From: Eubacteriaceae bacterium
Lineage (GTDB): Bacteria > Bacillota > Clostridia > Oscillospirales > Acutalibacteraceae
Direction: 5' to 3'
DNA: 64,000 nucleotides
NCBI GenBank assembly: GCA_021770095.1
Contig: JAETRQ010000005.1
Span: 124,001-188,000, forward strand
Shown here: positions 24,882 to 34,319 of the stretch, one piece after another
Numbering within the stretch: the stretch's first letter is position 1
Layout of the letters: every line of letters begins with the position of its first letter
Program-made: the position numbers and the translations under genes
Notes under the pieces: generated by a model
Database searches by the model: none
Told to the model about the DNA's origin: nothing
What the model saw: the letters and a program-made list of their open reading frames with translations, nothing else

Positions 24882-25058
24882 TTAATTGAGTAGTGAGTAA
24901 AAACTCTGGAATGTCTGGTTGTGGCTCTGTGCCATTTCCTGAACAGAGTTTTTGAGCTCCTGATCCTGAATCTGTTTCATTGTTTCATTACATTTGGTTT
25001 GAAAATACTGTTCATGACTGAGTGCATCCTCGATATAGAGTAATTCTTTTTCTGTCAT
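24882..25058 (-). CDS. Small coat-F-related helical protein
   Basis: A 58-residue all-helical protein (TEKELLYIEDALSHEQYFQTKC then a Q-rich second helix). The pattern of an E-D-x-L-x-x-E helix followed by C-N-E is common in small clostridial spore coat partners of CotF. The ATG at 25056-25058 has GGAGG 8 bases upstream; an upstream GTG overlaps that site. It is the first gene of a two-gene unit with the CotF-type protein. Confidence 0.65.
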   Translation of the reverse strand: MTEKELLYIEDALSHEQYFQTKCNETMKQIQDQELKNSVQEMAQSHNQTFQSFYSLLN

Positions 25059-25122
25059 TGTTTTCACCTCCGTTATTTTTATTTTGAACAGGAAAAGGAA
25101 AAATATTCATGTGATATAAAAG

Positions 25123-25156
25123 CAAAGCCGAAGATTAAATATAATCTTCGGCTTTG
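25123..25156 (-). terminator. Terminator after the DUF4097 gene
   Basis: Fifteen-bp perfect stem CAAAGCCGAAGATTA/TAATCTTCGGCTTTG with a 4-base loop, followed on the minus strand by a TTTTATAT tail. Confidence 0.9.
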
Positions 25157-25164
25157 GTATATTT

Positions 25165-25911
25165 TTAGTTAACTTCAATATCACCCATGTCTGTTTTGAG
25201 CGTAAGGAGTGTGTCGGACTTATAATCCTTTTCATTTATCTTTCTTTCACCAAGTGAAGTGTCAGCATCAATGCGGATGTCATTGGTATATTCAATTTCA
25301 ATATCACCCATATCCGTGGTTGCTGTTGAATCGGATGAAATATCAATTTTGGCTATTTCAATGTTGCCGCAGTCCGTGTGGAGTTCAAATTGCCCTGACA
25401 GGACATCAGCCTCAATATCGCCAAAATCGTTTTGAACTTTTAATTCGCCGTTGAACTCGCCGTCGATGGTTACATCTCCATATTTCGATGTTATGTCAAC
25501 ATTGCTGAAATCATTTGGCAAATATATATCTATATCCGCTACGATATTATTCCTGTTGAGTGAGAAGAGAGATATATTGGGTCTGCTTGTTGATTTATTG
25601 TTTATAACTGCATTGCCGTTATCATTATTAACGGAGAAGTTATTTGCTTTTCCGCCCTTTGCAACAATTCGGATTGTGTTATCCGGACTTGGTTTTATAT
25701 CTATATCACCTGCATCTGACTGGATAACGAGTGCGTTAATCTCATTTTTATCAAAACTTTCATCGTAAACGATTTTATCATCGGATATAAAGTCGATTAC
25801 TTTATAAGGCTGACCGCTGATAACAAATACCATTAACCCTGTAAGCAGTAATACTACAATAATCAAAAGTATAATCAGTGTGATTATCAGCCCTCGGTTA
25901 TTATTTTTCAT
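25165..25911 (-). CDS. Membrane-anchored DUF4097 beta-helix protein
   Basis: A 248-residue protein with one N-terminal membrane segment (about residues 8-31) and an external region made of repeated beta strands (residues 60-248). Repeats with GDI-x-I/V (SDAGDIDIKP, YGDVTIDG, FGDIEAD, CGNIEIAK, MGDIEIEY, MGDIEVN) mark the DUF4097 right-handed beta-helix fold, also found in LiaX-type envelope-stress proteins. Its start overlaps the upstream XRE membrane regulator by 11 bases, so the two are translationally coupled and probably form one stress-response pair. Confidence 0.82.
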   Translation of the reverse strand: MKNNNRGLIITLIILLIIVVLLLTGLMVFVISGQPYKVIDFISDDKIVYDESFDKNEINALVIQSDAGDIDIKPSPDNTIRIVAKGGKANNFSVNNDNGNAVINNKSTSRPNISLFSLNRNNIVADIDIYLPNDFSNVDITSKYGDVTIDGEFNGELKVQNDFGDIEADVLSGQFELHTDCGNIEIAKIDISSDSTATTDMGDIEIEYTNDIRIDADTSLGERKINEKDYKSDTLLTLKTDMGDIEVN

Positions 25912-26617
25912 CTGTTTTGTCCTCCTTAAGAGAGAATATCAGTTTTACGATTTCACAGAGTATTCCGTATATTACCCATAACAGCCATGTAATATGCCAT
26001 GCGCCGGTAGTAAAACTTACAAGCATATAAATCACAAGTATGATTCCCGAAAGTATGCCGTCAATTGTTTTCAGCAGCTTCGTTTCTTTGGTTTGTTTTT
26101 CTGTTTGCATTGCTTTTTTGGGCTTTGACATAGCACCAAAAACGATAAGCATGGTTGCAACTGCAATGATAACAAAGAATATACTCATCATCAGTTTGGA
26201 ATTGTCGAATAGAAAAAACGGTATAACAGATAATATATACATACAAACAGCAACAGCAATCAGCATTGCAGATCTTTTTCTGTATTTATTCATTAATTCA
26301 TTATCCGTATCAACGCTTTGTTCCGTTGCAGTTTTGTCAAAAGTATCTGAAGTGTCATAACTATTATAATAGTTGTTATTCATATTATAATTCTCATTAT
26401 CGGCTGTCTGTTTATCTTCTGTCTTTCCTTTTAACAGTTCGTCTGTTGTAATATTATAAAGTTCACATAATGGGATTATTTTATCAAAATCAGGAGTAGT
26501 CTGATCTGTTTCCCATTTTGAAACAGTCTGTCTTGTTACGCCAAGTGCCTCTGCAACTTGCTCTTGTGACATCTTTTTTGCTCTTCTCATTTCATATAAT
26601 CGGTTGCCCAATGTCAT
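25901..26617 (-). CDS. XRE regulator fused to a four-helix membrane domain
   Basis: A 238-residue protein: Cro/C1-type helix-turn-helix at about 4-60 (LYEMRRAKKMSQEQVAEALGVTRQTVSKWE), an N/D/T-rich linker (66-108), then four membrane segments (about 112-134, 139-160, 187-208 and 211-230). This is a one-component membrane regulator that could sense envelope state and act on DNA directly. The promoter region holds two direct copies of GTTAACAT 42 bases apart. It is coupled to the DUF4097 gene by an 11-base overlap. Confidence 0.82.
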   Translation of the reverse strand: MTLGNRLYEMRRAKKMSQEQVAEALGVTRQTVSKWETDQTTPDFDKIIPLCELYNITTDELLKGKTEDKQTADNENYNMNNNYYNSYDTSDTFDKTATEQSVDTDNELMNKYRKRSAMLIAVAVCMYILSVIPFFLFDNSKLMMSIFFVIIAVATMLIVFGAMSKPKKAMQTEKQTKETKLLKTIDGILSGIILVIYMLVSFTTGAWHITWLLWVIYGILCEIVKLIFSLKEDKTDEK

Positions 26618-26634
26618 CTAATCACCTCATAACT

Positions 26635-26701
26635 AATATAGCATATCATCCGTTAACATACCAGCAATTTATGTTTGAAATTCGTCAACCAAAGTTAACA
26701 T
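26635..26701 (-). promoter_or_regulatory. Extended -10 promoter and direct repeats upstream of the XRE membrane regulator
   Basis: On the minus strand TGC-TATATT (26635-26643) gives an extended -10. GTTAACAT occurs at 26652-26659 and 26694-26701 on the plus strand, 42 bases apart, about four helical turns, so both would face the same side of the DNA. These are candidate binding sites for the regulator. Confidence 0.4.
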
Positions 26702-26761
26702 TTTGGATTTTTCAGGTCAAAATCCGCCGGAATACATATAATATCCTGAGGTGATTTATAT

Positions 26762-28585
26762 ATGTGTGGAATAGCAGGAATATTAACTCCATCCATAGAT
26801 TTAAGAGCAGAAAAACCATTGATTGAAAAAATCAGCAATACATTAAAAATGCGCGGACCTGATGCAAAGGGTGAATATGTAACACCGGATACAGCACTGA
26901 TTCACCGAAGATTATCCGTAATTGACCCTGAAAACGGTGCTCAGCCAATGCATTTTGGTAAATATGTTATTGTGTATAACGGAGAAATTTATAATGCACA
27001 TGAAGTTCGTGAGGAATTAAAAAGCTACGGATACAAATTTGATACGCATTGTGATACAGAAGTCGTATTAAAAGCATTTGCGAAGTGGAAGGAAGAAAGC
27101 GTAAAAAAACTGAATGGTATTTTTGCATATGCTGTTTTTGATAAAGAGGAAAAAAGTCTGTTCCTTACCAGAGACAGGATAGGTGTAAAGCCGTGTTATT
27201 ATGCAAAGGTAGGGGATATTTTTGCCTTTGCCAGCAGAATTGCAAGTCTTTTGTGTATTGAAAAAATCAAACCAAAAGTGGATAAAAACGGACTGAATGA
27301 AATATTTATGCTTGGTCCGGCAAAGACAATTGGCAGCGGTGTTTTCAAAGATGTTTCAGAACTTCCGCCTGCAAGTTATCTGATATATAAAGACGGACAT
27401 ATCATCATAAACCGTTATTGGCAGCTGAAAGCGGAAGAAAATGACGAAACTGTGCAGCAGGCAGCGGAGCATACGCATTTTCTTGTAAAAGATTCTATTG
27501 AAAGACAATTGGTATCTGATGTACCGCTTGCAACGTTCCTCAGCGGCGGGCTTGATTCTTCAATTATTTCAAAGGTAGCAAGTGATTATTATAAGACTGA
27601 CGGAAAACAGCTCAACACATATTCAGTGGATTATACAGACAATGACCTCTATTTTAAAAAGAGTTTGTTCCAGCCGAATAAAGATTCAGATTATATTGGT
27701 ATGATGTCAGAGTATATTGATTCCATTCATCACAATGTGGTGCTTGATAATACAGATGTTGCTATGGCACTTGGTGATGCTGCAATTGCCAGAGGTACTT
27801 ATGCATTTGCAGATATTGATTCTTCTCTTCTGCTGTTTTGCAAAGAGGTGAAAAAGGATTTTACCGTATGTCTTTCAGGTGAATGTGCAGATGAGATTTT
27901 CGGCGGTTATCCATGGTATCACAGAAAAGAGATTTTATTTGAAGATTGTTTCCCGTGGTCAAGAACGACTGATGTCAGACGAAGAATTCTGAATAACGGT
28001 CTGCTCCCTGACGGTGAGGAATATATGCGCAGTGCATATGACAATACGATTGCGCAGACATCTTATCTTGACAGTGATACAAAACTTGAGAAAAGAATGC
28101 GTGAAATGTTTGTACTCAATCTCAACTGGTTTATGCAGACACTTCTTGCAAGAAAAGATGTTATGAGTATGGAATCTTCATTAGAGGTCAGAGTTCCGTT
28201 CTGTGATTATCGGCTTGTGGAATATGCATATAATATGCCGTGGGATATTAAAGCACTTGACGGCAGAGAGAAAGGTATACTCAGAAAGGCGTTTGAAAAC
28301 GAACTTCCCTATGATATTGTATGGAGAAAAAAGAGTCCTTATCCCAAGACACATAATCCGGTTTATTTTAAATGTGTTTGCGATTTGGTGAGATTTGCCC
28401 TTGATGACAAAGATTGCGTACTGCATGATATGATTAACAGGAATGAGATTGAAAATTTAATTTCAAATCCGGATTCCCTGACAGAGCCGTGGTATGGTCA
28501 GTTAATGGGTGTACCTCAGATTTTTGCATATATTTATCAATTATATATATGGATAAAAAAATACAATGTTGAGTTTGACTTTTGA
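26762..28585 (+). CDS. asnB: Glutamine-dependent asparagine synthetase
   Basis: Makes asparagine from aspartate, ATP and glutamine. The 607 residues begin MCGIAGIL, so Cys2 becomes the N-terminal nucleophile of the glutaminase domain (RGPDAKGE around 32-39). The C-terminal synthetase domain has the pyrophosphate loop LSGGLDSS near residue 262 and the SGECADEIFGGYPWY motif. TGAGGTGA lies 8 bases before the ATG. It is divergent from the XRE/DUF4097 unit. There is no sign of the catalytic Cys loss seen in specialised asnB paralogues, so a housekeeping role is most likely. Confidence 0.94.
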   Translation: MCGIAGILTPSIDLRAEKPLIEKISNTLKMRGPDAKGEYVTPDTALIHRRLSVIDPENGAQPMHFGKYVIVYNGEIYNAHEVREELKSYGYKFDTHCDTEVVLKAFAKWKEESVKKLNGIFAYAVFDKEEKSLFLTRDRIGVKPCYYAKVGDIFAFASRIASLLCIEKIKPKVDKNGLNEIFMLGPAKTIGSGVFKDVSELPPASYLIYKDGHIIINRYWQLKAEENDETVQQAAEHTHFLVKDSIERQLVSDVPLATFLSGGLDSSIISKVASDYYKTDGKQLNTYSVDYTDNDLYFKKSLFQPNKDSDYIGMMSEYIDSIHHNVVLDNTDVAMALGDAAIARGTYAFADIDSSLLLFCKEVKKDFTVCLSGECADEIFGGYPWYHRKEILFEDCFPWSRTTDVRRRILNNGLLPDGEEYMRSAYDNTIAQTSYLDSDTKLEKRMREMFVLNLNWFMQTLLARKDVMSMESSLEVRVPFCDYRLVEYAYNMPWDIKALDGREKGILRKAFENELPYDIVWRKKSPYPKTHNPVYFKCVCDLVRFALDDKDCVLHDMINRNEIENLISNPDSLTEPWYGQLMGVPQIFAYIYQLYIWIKKYNVEFDF

Positions 28586-28596
28586 TTATGCTATAC

Positions 28597-28626
28597 TTGA
28601 ATTATAATAAGTTTAATTTGTATATT
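28597..28626 (+). promoter_or_regulatory. Possible promoter of the nitroreductase-GDPD unit
   Basis: TTGAAT (28597-28602), an 18-base spacer and TATATT (28621-28626), 17 bases before the ATG. Moderate match. Confidence 0.4.
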
Positions 28627-28643
28627 GTATAGGAAGTTTATGT

Positions 28644-29426
28644 ATGACTAACCAAGAATATATTGAGGCTATTTCAATGCGCTGTTCAAGGCGGACATAT
28701 TCTCCGCACGCACTTGATGATGAAACCAAAGATGTTATCAAAAATATGATTGATGCAGTGAATGACAGCGCAGGAACAGAATTTAAGTTTATTGATGATG
28801 CAACCCCTGCTTTTAAGCTTTTTACAGGCAAATTTTCTGCTGTTGCTGTTTGCGGCGATGACAGTGAAAAAACAAGAATTAAAAGTGGGTATTACGGCGA
28901 ATCAATTGTGCTTCAATGTGTATTCCACGGACTTGGTACCTGTTGGGTAACAGGTACTTATGATGAAAATAAAATTCTCGCTATGCTCAATTTACCCAAG
29001 CAAACAAGACTTTATGGCTTGATTGTAATCGGATTTGTGAAAGAGAAATTGAGCAGCAAAGAAAAAATAATGCATAATATTATGCATAAAAAACATATTC
29101 CTTATCAAAAAATGATTGAGGCTTGTGATGAAAAACTGCCTGCGTGTTATGCCTACGCTATGGAATTGGTAGGCAAAGCACCGTCAGGTACAAACAGCAA
29201 ACCTGTTCATTTTAAATATGAAAAGGGTATAATTTCTGCATATGTGGATGAACCTTATTCCGATAAAAGCATTTCATTCGGAATTGCCCAACTTCATTTT
29301 TGTATTGGTGCAATGGCAAAGGGAGTTAAAGGCTCGTGGGATTTTACAGGCAGGTTTATTCCTGAAGATCAAAGCAAAGTAATCAAATTCCCGGCAAATA
29401 ATGAAGGAGGCAGTAAAAATGAGTGA
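28644..29426 (+). CDS. TM1586-type nitroreductase family protein
   Basis: A 260-residue putative FMN-dependent NAD(P)H oxidoreductase. The start MRCSRRTYSPHALDDETKDVI is the nitroreductase N-terminal signature, with a second copy of the pattern (VGKAPSGTNSKPVHF) near residue 175 that gives the two-lobed layout of the TM1586 group, where one polypeptide forms the whole FMN site. Substrate unknown. AGGAAG is 8 bases upstream. The gene overlaps the following GDPD gene by 8 bases. Confidence 0.85.
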   Translation: MTNQEYIEAISMRCSRRTYSPHALDDETKDVIKNMIDAVNDSAGTEFKFIDDATPAFKLFTGKFSAVAVCGDDSEKTRIKSGYYGESIVLQCVFHGLGTCWVTGTYDENKILAMLNLPKQTRLYGLIVIGFVKEKLSSKEKIMHNIMHKKHIPYQKMIEACDEKLPACYAYAMELVGKAPSGTNSKPVHFKYEKGIISAYVDEPYSDKSISFGIAQLHFCIGAMAKGVKGSWDFTGRFIPEDQSKVIKFPANNEGGSKNE

Positions 29427-30288
29427 AAATGTTAACGAAAAAAAGAAGTGGTCAAAAAAGAAAAAAGCGATTGTAATATCCTTATCTGTACTTGCAGCAC
29501 TGCTTGTTGTTGTGATTATTGCAGGTGTGACTGCACTCAATATGTATTGTAAAGTTGCGGATTATGAACTTCTTACAACCCAACAGGTTGTAACGCTTGT
29601 TGCACACAGAGGTTACCGAGGTGTTGCTCCTGAAAACACAACAGCATCCTTTGAAGAAGCAGGCAAGGCAGGTTTCTGGGGTGCAGAATGTGATATTTAC
29701 AGAACCAAAGACGGTGTATGGGTAGTTACACATGATTCACATACATACCGTATGATGGATAAATCTGCTTTTGTTGAAAAATTGACATATGATGAATTGA
29801 TGCAGATGAATGTTGATAATGGTGTTAATATTGACCAATATCCTGATTTGAAGATGTGTTCATTTGAAGAATATTTGCAGATATGTTCCGATTATAATAT
29901 GACTGCTGTTATAGAGCTGAAAGGTAAGAATAATACAGAGTATTATAATGAAATCGTTGATATGGTTAACGATTATGGTGTGGGCTCTGTTTATATTTCA
30001 TTCCAGTTTGAAAATCTGAAAAAACTCAGAGAATTAACTGATGTTCCGCTTTTCTATCTTGTGCAGGAGATTGAGCATGAGGATATTGAACTTGCAAAAA
30101 CGCTTGACAACTGCGGAATCGATTTTAACGGTAATAAAGAAGCTAATTTTGAAAAAGGTATGATTCAAGCATGTATTAATCAAGGAATTAAAGTTGGTGC
30201 ATGGACAATTGATTCCACAGATGTTCTTGATAAACTTGTTGCTGAAGGTGTAGTACTCATCACAACAGATAATATTACACAGGCATAG
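29419..30288 (+). CDS. Membrane-anchored glycerophosphodiester phosphodiesterase
   Basis: A 289-residue protein with a lysine-rich cytoplasmic start, one membrane segment (about residues 17-40) and a GDPD TIM barrel facing outside. The catalytic set is visible: VAHRGYRG (first His), APENT, E and D in GAECDIYRTKDG and the second His in VVTHDSHT. It releases sn-glycerol 3-phosphate from deacylated phospholipids or teichoic-type polymers. The ATG at 29419 is preceded by AGGAGG at the correct distance and overlaps the nitroreductase stop. Confidence 0.9.
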   Translation: MSENVNEKKKWSKKKKAIVISLSVLAALLVVVIIAGVTALNMYCKVADYELLTTQQVVTLVAHRGYRGVAPENTTASFEEAGKAGFWGAECDIYRTKDGVWVVTHDSHTYRMMDKSAFVEKLTYDELMQMNVDNGVNIDQYPDLKMCSFEEYLQICSDYNMTAVIELKGKNNTEYYNEIVDMVNDYGVGSVYISFQFENLKKLRELTDVPLFYLVQEIEHEDIELAKTLDNCGIDFNGNKEANFEKGMIQACINQGIKVGAWTIDSTDVLDKLVAEGVVLITTDNITQA

Positions 30289-30313
30289 TGTAAGGCAAGA
30301 AAGAGTAACCAAA

Positions 30314-30547
30314 ATGACAGACAGATGCGATGAATGTGGTTTATGGAAAATAAAAAATGAGAATATTTGTCCGGAATGTGGTAATATTATTGATGTGAGT
30401 ATTACCGGTTTGTGTTTATTATGTGAATGCAGAATGTGTAATTATGCTGTTGCAACAACAGTTAACAAGTTATGCTTTTGTGATAACAGCAAGTATCCGA
30501 AATCATTTTATTCCAAATTAACCAGTTGTCCCTATGCACAACGATGA
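30314..30547 (+). CDS. Small cysteine-rich zinc-ribbon protein
   Basis: A 77-residue protein with 13 cysteines. CDECG (residues 5-9) and CPECG (19-23) form a classical zinc ribbon; a second set C-x2-C-x-C-x2-C (CLLCECRMC) with a CFC and a final C could bind another metal. No catalytic motif. It lies 25 bases after the GDPD gene, with AAGAAAGAG in between. The family is unknown to me; a role as a metal-binding adaptor is only inference. Confidence 0.65.
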   Translation: MTDRCDECGLWKIKNENICPECGNIIDVSITGLCLLCECRMCNYAVATTVNKLCFCDNSKYPKSFYSKLTSCPYAQR

Positions 30548-30601
30548 ATTACATTCAGAGTATTGTAATTACTATATATAGATTGAATATTGAAAAATAA
30601 T

Positions 30602-30640
30602 AAAAACCACGAACCTCAGCTAAACGTTCGTGGTTTTTAT
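30602..30640. terminator. Bidirectional terminator between 30547 and 30659
   Basis: Thirteen-bp stem AAAAACCACGAAC/GTTCGTGGTTTTT flanked by A and T runs. Confidence 0.93.
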
Positions 30641-30658
30641 TATATGACTAATTATATT

Positions 30659-31331
30659 TTACGATTTTACATTTTTTGAATTGGCATATATTTTATGCAT
30701 TCTTTCATCATCAAAATGATTGTCAAGGAATACTTCATAATGATTTGCTGGCGGAATTTCTTTTGTTCGGGCATCCATACGCAATGCTGCCGTGGCAGAA
30801 AGGAATGCATCAAAAACAAAGAAAACAATAAATGCCCATGTTAATATTGTGCCGATATGAATCGGTATTTTTTCAATGATAGTTGACATAAAAGGATAAA
30901 GAACTTTTATCCATCCGATTCCGAGCACGCCCCAGAACAGAGAGTAAAGAAGACATACTCTTCCGTTGATATTGAGCGGCACATTACTGTAATCCCATGC
31001 GACAGAGCCAAACACAATTTCCTGACCGAGCGAACAGATGTATTCCGTTACTGTGCCCACTATGAAAGCCGTTAAAAATATCTTCCACATTTGAGCATCC
31101 TTAAGTTTATATAAAACCAAAGTAAGAATAACACCGCCCATTCCGTAAGCAACCGACAGCGGTCCGTAAACAAGGGATTTTCGCGACTCAATATAACCAT
31201 GCCGGATAAAACACCATATGGTTTCAACAATAAAACCGGTTATGCAGCATATAATGAATATCCACACAACTTTTTCAAAACAGAGTCCTGAGGCGAAGGT
31301 TGTTGCTTGCGTTTTGCTGTTATTTTTCATT
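30659..31331 (-). CDS. CmpB-like integral membrane protein (PF06541 type)
   Basis: A protein of about 223 residues with six predicted membrane helices. The first third, with a helix ending ETIWCFIRHGY-x-E-S-R-K-S-L-x-YGPLSVAYG, is the signature of the family named putative ABC transporter permease (CmpB); no ATPase or binding protein is nearby, so that name is doubtful. A TATAAT box (31348-31353) overlaps the first possible ATG (31346-31348), so the true start is probably 31331 or 31337, where GGTGATG serves as the ribosome site. Role unknown. Confidence 0.75.
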
Positions 31332-31394
31332 TTCATCACCATTTGCATTATACCATAAAAATAGACAACTGTTTATAAACTTTTTATAAAAAAT

Positions 31395-31426
31395 AAACAG
31401 ACACTTCTGAATTCCCGTGTCTGTTT
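31395..31426 (-). terminator. Second terminator after secA
   Basis: Ten-bp stem AAACAGACAC/GTGTCTGTTT with a 12-base loop; on the minus strand it is followed by ATTTTTT, a stronger tail than that of the first hairpin. Confidence 0.85.
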
Positions 31427-31454
31427 GTTAAAAATATTATATTAGAAGTAAAAT

Positions 31455-31488
31455 AAATCCGCAGCCGAATGATGCAGGCTGCGGATTT
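31455..31488 (-). terminator. First terminator after secA
   Basis: Twelve-bp stem AAATCCGCAGCC/GGCTGCGGATTT, 13 bases past the secA stop, with an ATTTATTTTA tail on the minus strand. Confidence 0.85.
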
Positions 31489-31500
31489 GCTGATTTATTT

Positions 31501-34242
31501 TTAGTTTTCTTTGCCCGGAGCACCGCAGCACTTTTTGTATTTTTTGCCTGAACCGCAAGGGCATGGGTCATTCGGCCCGATTTTTTTGCCTTTTCTTACA
31601 GGTTCTGATTTAACGGTGTCATCTCCGCCTGATGATGTTGCAGTTACTTTTGCAACTGCTTTTCGCTCAACATCTTCACGGCGTCTCGGCATAATTGTGA
31701 GCATCATACGAACTGTATTTTCTCGGATTGTTGCCGTCATTTCATCAAACATATCATAGGATTCCATACGGAATGCAACAACAGGATCCTGCTGTGCGTA
31801 TGCTCTGAGTCCTATACCGCGTTTCAAGTCGTCCATTGCGTCAATATGATCCATCCAAAGGGTGTCAACATTTCTGAGGAGTACCATTCTTTCAAAGTCC
31901 TGATAGATTTCATCACCAAGGATTTCACGTTTATCAGCAAGAACTTTGTGTCCTCTTTCTGTAAGCGTTTCAATAACACTATCAACTGAAATATCGTCAA
32001 TGTTTTCAAAGTCTTCGTCACTTGTGAGCCAGCCTTTGTATTTTTCTTTAAGACCGTTTATATTCCAGTCAGCCTTATTATCACCGGCAAAATAGTTTCT
32101 TACATTTTCATCAATATTGGTGTCAAGCATAGCAGCAATTTTATCGGTAAGGTCAATACCATCAAGAACCTGATTTCTCTGATTATAAATAAGTTCTCTC
32201 TGTTTATTCATTACATCGTCATACTGAAGGGTGTTCTTTCTTATACCGAAGTTTCTGCCTTCAACTTTTTTCTGTGATGATTCAACTGTCTTTGAAATTA
32301 TTTTTGATTCAATAGGCATATTTTCATCGTCAGCAAGTTTGCTCATCATCATCTGCATTCTGTCACCGCCGAACAGACGCATAAGATCATCTTCACAGGA
32401 CAGATAAAACTGGCTTTCACCCGGGTCACCCTGACGTCCTGAACGACCGCGTAACTGGTTGTCAATACGTCTTGAATCGTGGCGTTCTGTACCGAGGATG
32501 AACAATCCGCCTGCCTCACGTACTTTATCTGCTTCCTCTTTAATTTCTTCTTTATATTTTGCTTCAAGTTCCTGGAAAGTTTTTCTTGCATTCAGGATTT
32601 CTTCATCTTCTGTTTCGGCAAAGCCTGTTGCCTCGGCAATGAGTTCATCCGTGAACTGCATTCTCTTCATCTCAGCTTTAGCAAGATATTCTGCATTACC
32701 GCCAAGCATAATATCAGTACCACGGCCTGCCATGTTTGTCGCAATGGTTACTGCACCGAATTTACCGGCCTGTGCAATGATTTCTGCTTCTTTTTCATGA
32801 TTCTTTGCATTGAGTACATTGTGCTTGATTTTTGCTTTTTTCAGCATTTTTGAAAGGAGCTCACTCTTTTCAATGCTGATTGTACCAACAAGAACAGGCT
32901 GTCCTTTTTCATTGCATCTTTTGATTTGCTCAATTGCATTGTTGAATTTACCGAGTTCGGTCTGGAATATAACATCAGGATGGTCAATTCTTGCAAGCGG
33001 TTTGTTAGTAGGGATTTCAACAACATCCAGTTTGTAGATTTCAGAAAATTCAGGTGCCTCTGTTGATGCTGTACCTGTCATACCTGAAAGTTTGCCGTAA
33101 AGGCGGAAATAGTTCTGGAAGGTGATTGTTGCCAAAGTTTTGCTTTCATGCTCAACTTTAACGCCTTCTTTAGCCTCGATAGCTTGATGGAGACCTTCGT
33201 TATATCTTCTGCCTTCCATAATACGACCGGTGAATTCATCAACAATTTTGACCTGTCCGTCAGTCACAACGTAGTCAATATCTCTTTGCATAACACCGTT
33301 TGCTTTGATAGCCTGATTGATATGGTGGAGAAGTGTTGAATTTTCCATTTCCATAAGGTTTTCAACATGGAAATAGGCTTCAGCCTTTTTTACACCGTCT
33401 TGTGTGAGCGTAGCAGTTTTTGCTTTTTCATCAACTACATAGTCACCGTCATATGTGGATTCGGTATCCTGCTTTTCATCCATTTTTGCAACTTTGACCA
33501 TTTTAAGTGTTTTTGCAAAAGCATTTGCCTGACGGTAAAGGTCTGTTGATTGTTCACCTTTGCCGCTGATGATAAGCGGCGTTCTTGCCTCATCAATAAG
33601 GATGGAGTCAACTTCGTCCACGATAGCGAATTTGTGACCTCTCTGTACCTTTTCTTCTTTATACTGAACCATATTATCACGCAGGTAGTCAAATCCCATT
33701 TCGTTATTTGTACCATAAGTGATGTCGGCATTGTATGCTTCTTTTCTTTCAAGATTTGTTTTTTCATGGATGATAAGTCCGACTTTAAGACCGAGGAAAC
33801 GATACAGTTTTCCCATCCACTCGGAGTCACGCTTTGCAAGGTAATCGTTAACGGTAACGATATGAACACCTTCTCCTGTAAGTGCGTTAAGATAAGCAGG
33901 GAGTGTTGCAACCAGAGTTTTACCTTCACCGGTTTTCATTTCGGCAATTCTGCCCTGATGAAGAACAATACCGCCGATAATCTGAACAGGGAAATGTTTC
34001 ATTCCGAGAACTCGCCATGCACCTTCACGGCAGACAGCAAATGCATCCGGTAAAATGTCATCCAGTGTTTCGCCGTTTGCAAGACGTTCTCTTAAAATAT
34101 CTGTTTGTGCAGTCAGTTCTTTATCGCTCATTGCAGCATATTTTTCTTCAAGAGCAAGGACTTTATCTGCTTTCTTTTTTACTCTTTTAACTTCCTTTTT
34201 TGAATAATCACCAAAAAGGGCAGTTATTAATTTATTTGCCAT
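31501..34242 (-). CDS. secA: Preprotein translocase ATPase SecA
   Basis: Motor of Sec export, 913 residues, full length. It shows Walker A TGEGKT near residue 103, [19 protein letters not shown], the second nucleotide-binding domain with the [19 protein letters not shown] and [22 protein letters not shown] motifs, and the C-terminal zinc finger [13 protein letters not shown] preceded by a short basic linker. A GAGGTG site lies upstream of the ATG and a promoter is at 34275-34303. It is the only gene of its unit, ended by two tandem terminators. Confidence 0.96.
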   Translation of the reverse strand: MANKLITALFGDYSKKEVKRVKKKADKVLALEEKYAAMSDKELTAQTDILRERLANGETLDDILPDAFAVCREGAWRVLGMKHFPVQIIGGIVLHQGRIAEMKTGEGKTLVATLPAYLNALTGEGVHIVTVNDYLAKRDSEWMGKLYRFLGLKVGLIIHEKTNLERKEAYNADITYGTNNEMGFDYLRDNMVQYKEEKVQRGHKFAIVDEVDSILIDEARTPLIISGKGEQSTDLYRQANAFAKTLKMVKVAKMDEKQDTESTYDGDYVVDEKAKTATLTQDGVKKAEAYFHVENLMEMENSTLLHHINQAIKANGVMQRDIDYVVTDGQVKIVDEFTGRIMEGRRYNEGLHQAIEAKEGVKVEHESKTLATITFQNYFRLYGKLSGMTGTASTEAPEFSEIYKLDVVEIPTNKPLARIDHPDVIFQTELGKFNNAIEQIKRCNEKGQPVLVGTISIEKSELLSKMLKKAKIKHNVLNAKNHEKEAEIIAQAGKFGAVTIATNMAGRGTDIMLGGNAEYLAKAEMKRMQFTDELIAEATGFAETEDEEILNARKTFQELEAKYKEEIKEEADKVREAGGLFILGTERHDSRRIDNQLRGRSGRQGDPGESQFYLSCEDDLMRLFGGDRMQMMMSKLADDENMPIESKIISKTVESSQKKVEGRNFGIRKNTLQYDDVMNKQRELIYNQRNQVLDGIDLTDKIAAMLDTNIDENVRNYFAGDNKADWNINGLKEKYKGWLTSDEDFENIDDISVDSVIETLTERGHKVLADKREILGDEIYQDFERMVLLRNVDTLWMDHIDAMDDLKRGIGLRAYAQQDPVVAFRMESYDMFDEMTATIRENTVRMMLTIMPRRREDVERKAVAKVTATSSGGDDTVKSEPVRKGKKIGPNDPCPCGSGKKYKKCCGAPGKEN

Positions 34243-34274
34243 AAATTTACACCTCTGAATTTTATACGATTAAT

Positions 34275-34303
34275 ATTCTAACATAAAGTCGGGTTATTGT
34301 CAC
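34275..34303 (-). promoter_or_regulatory. secA promoter
   Basis: GTGACA (34298-34303), 17 bases, TAGAAT (34275-34280) on the minus strand, 32 bases before the start codon. Confidence 0.6.
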
Positions 34304-34319
34304 CAATTTTTTTAATATA

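Noticed and set aside
30659-31331. ABC transporter
   Set aside because: The family name mentions a permease, but no ATP-binding or substrate-binding protein is encoded nearby, and the sequence has no ABC permease coupling motif that I can see.
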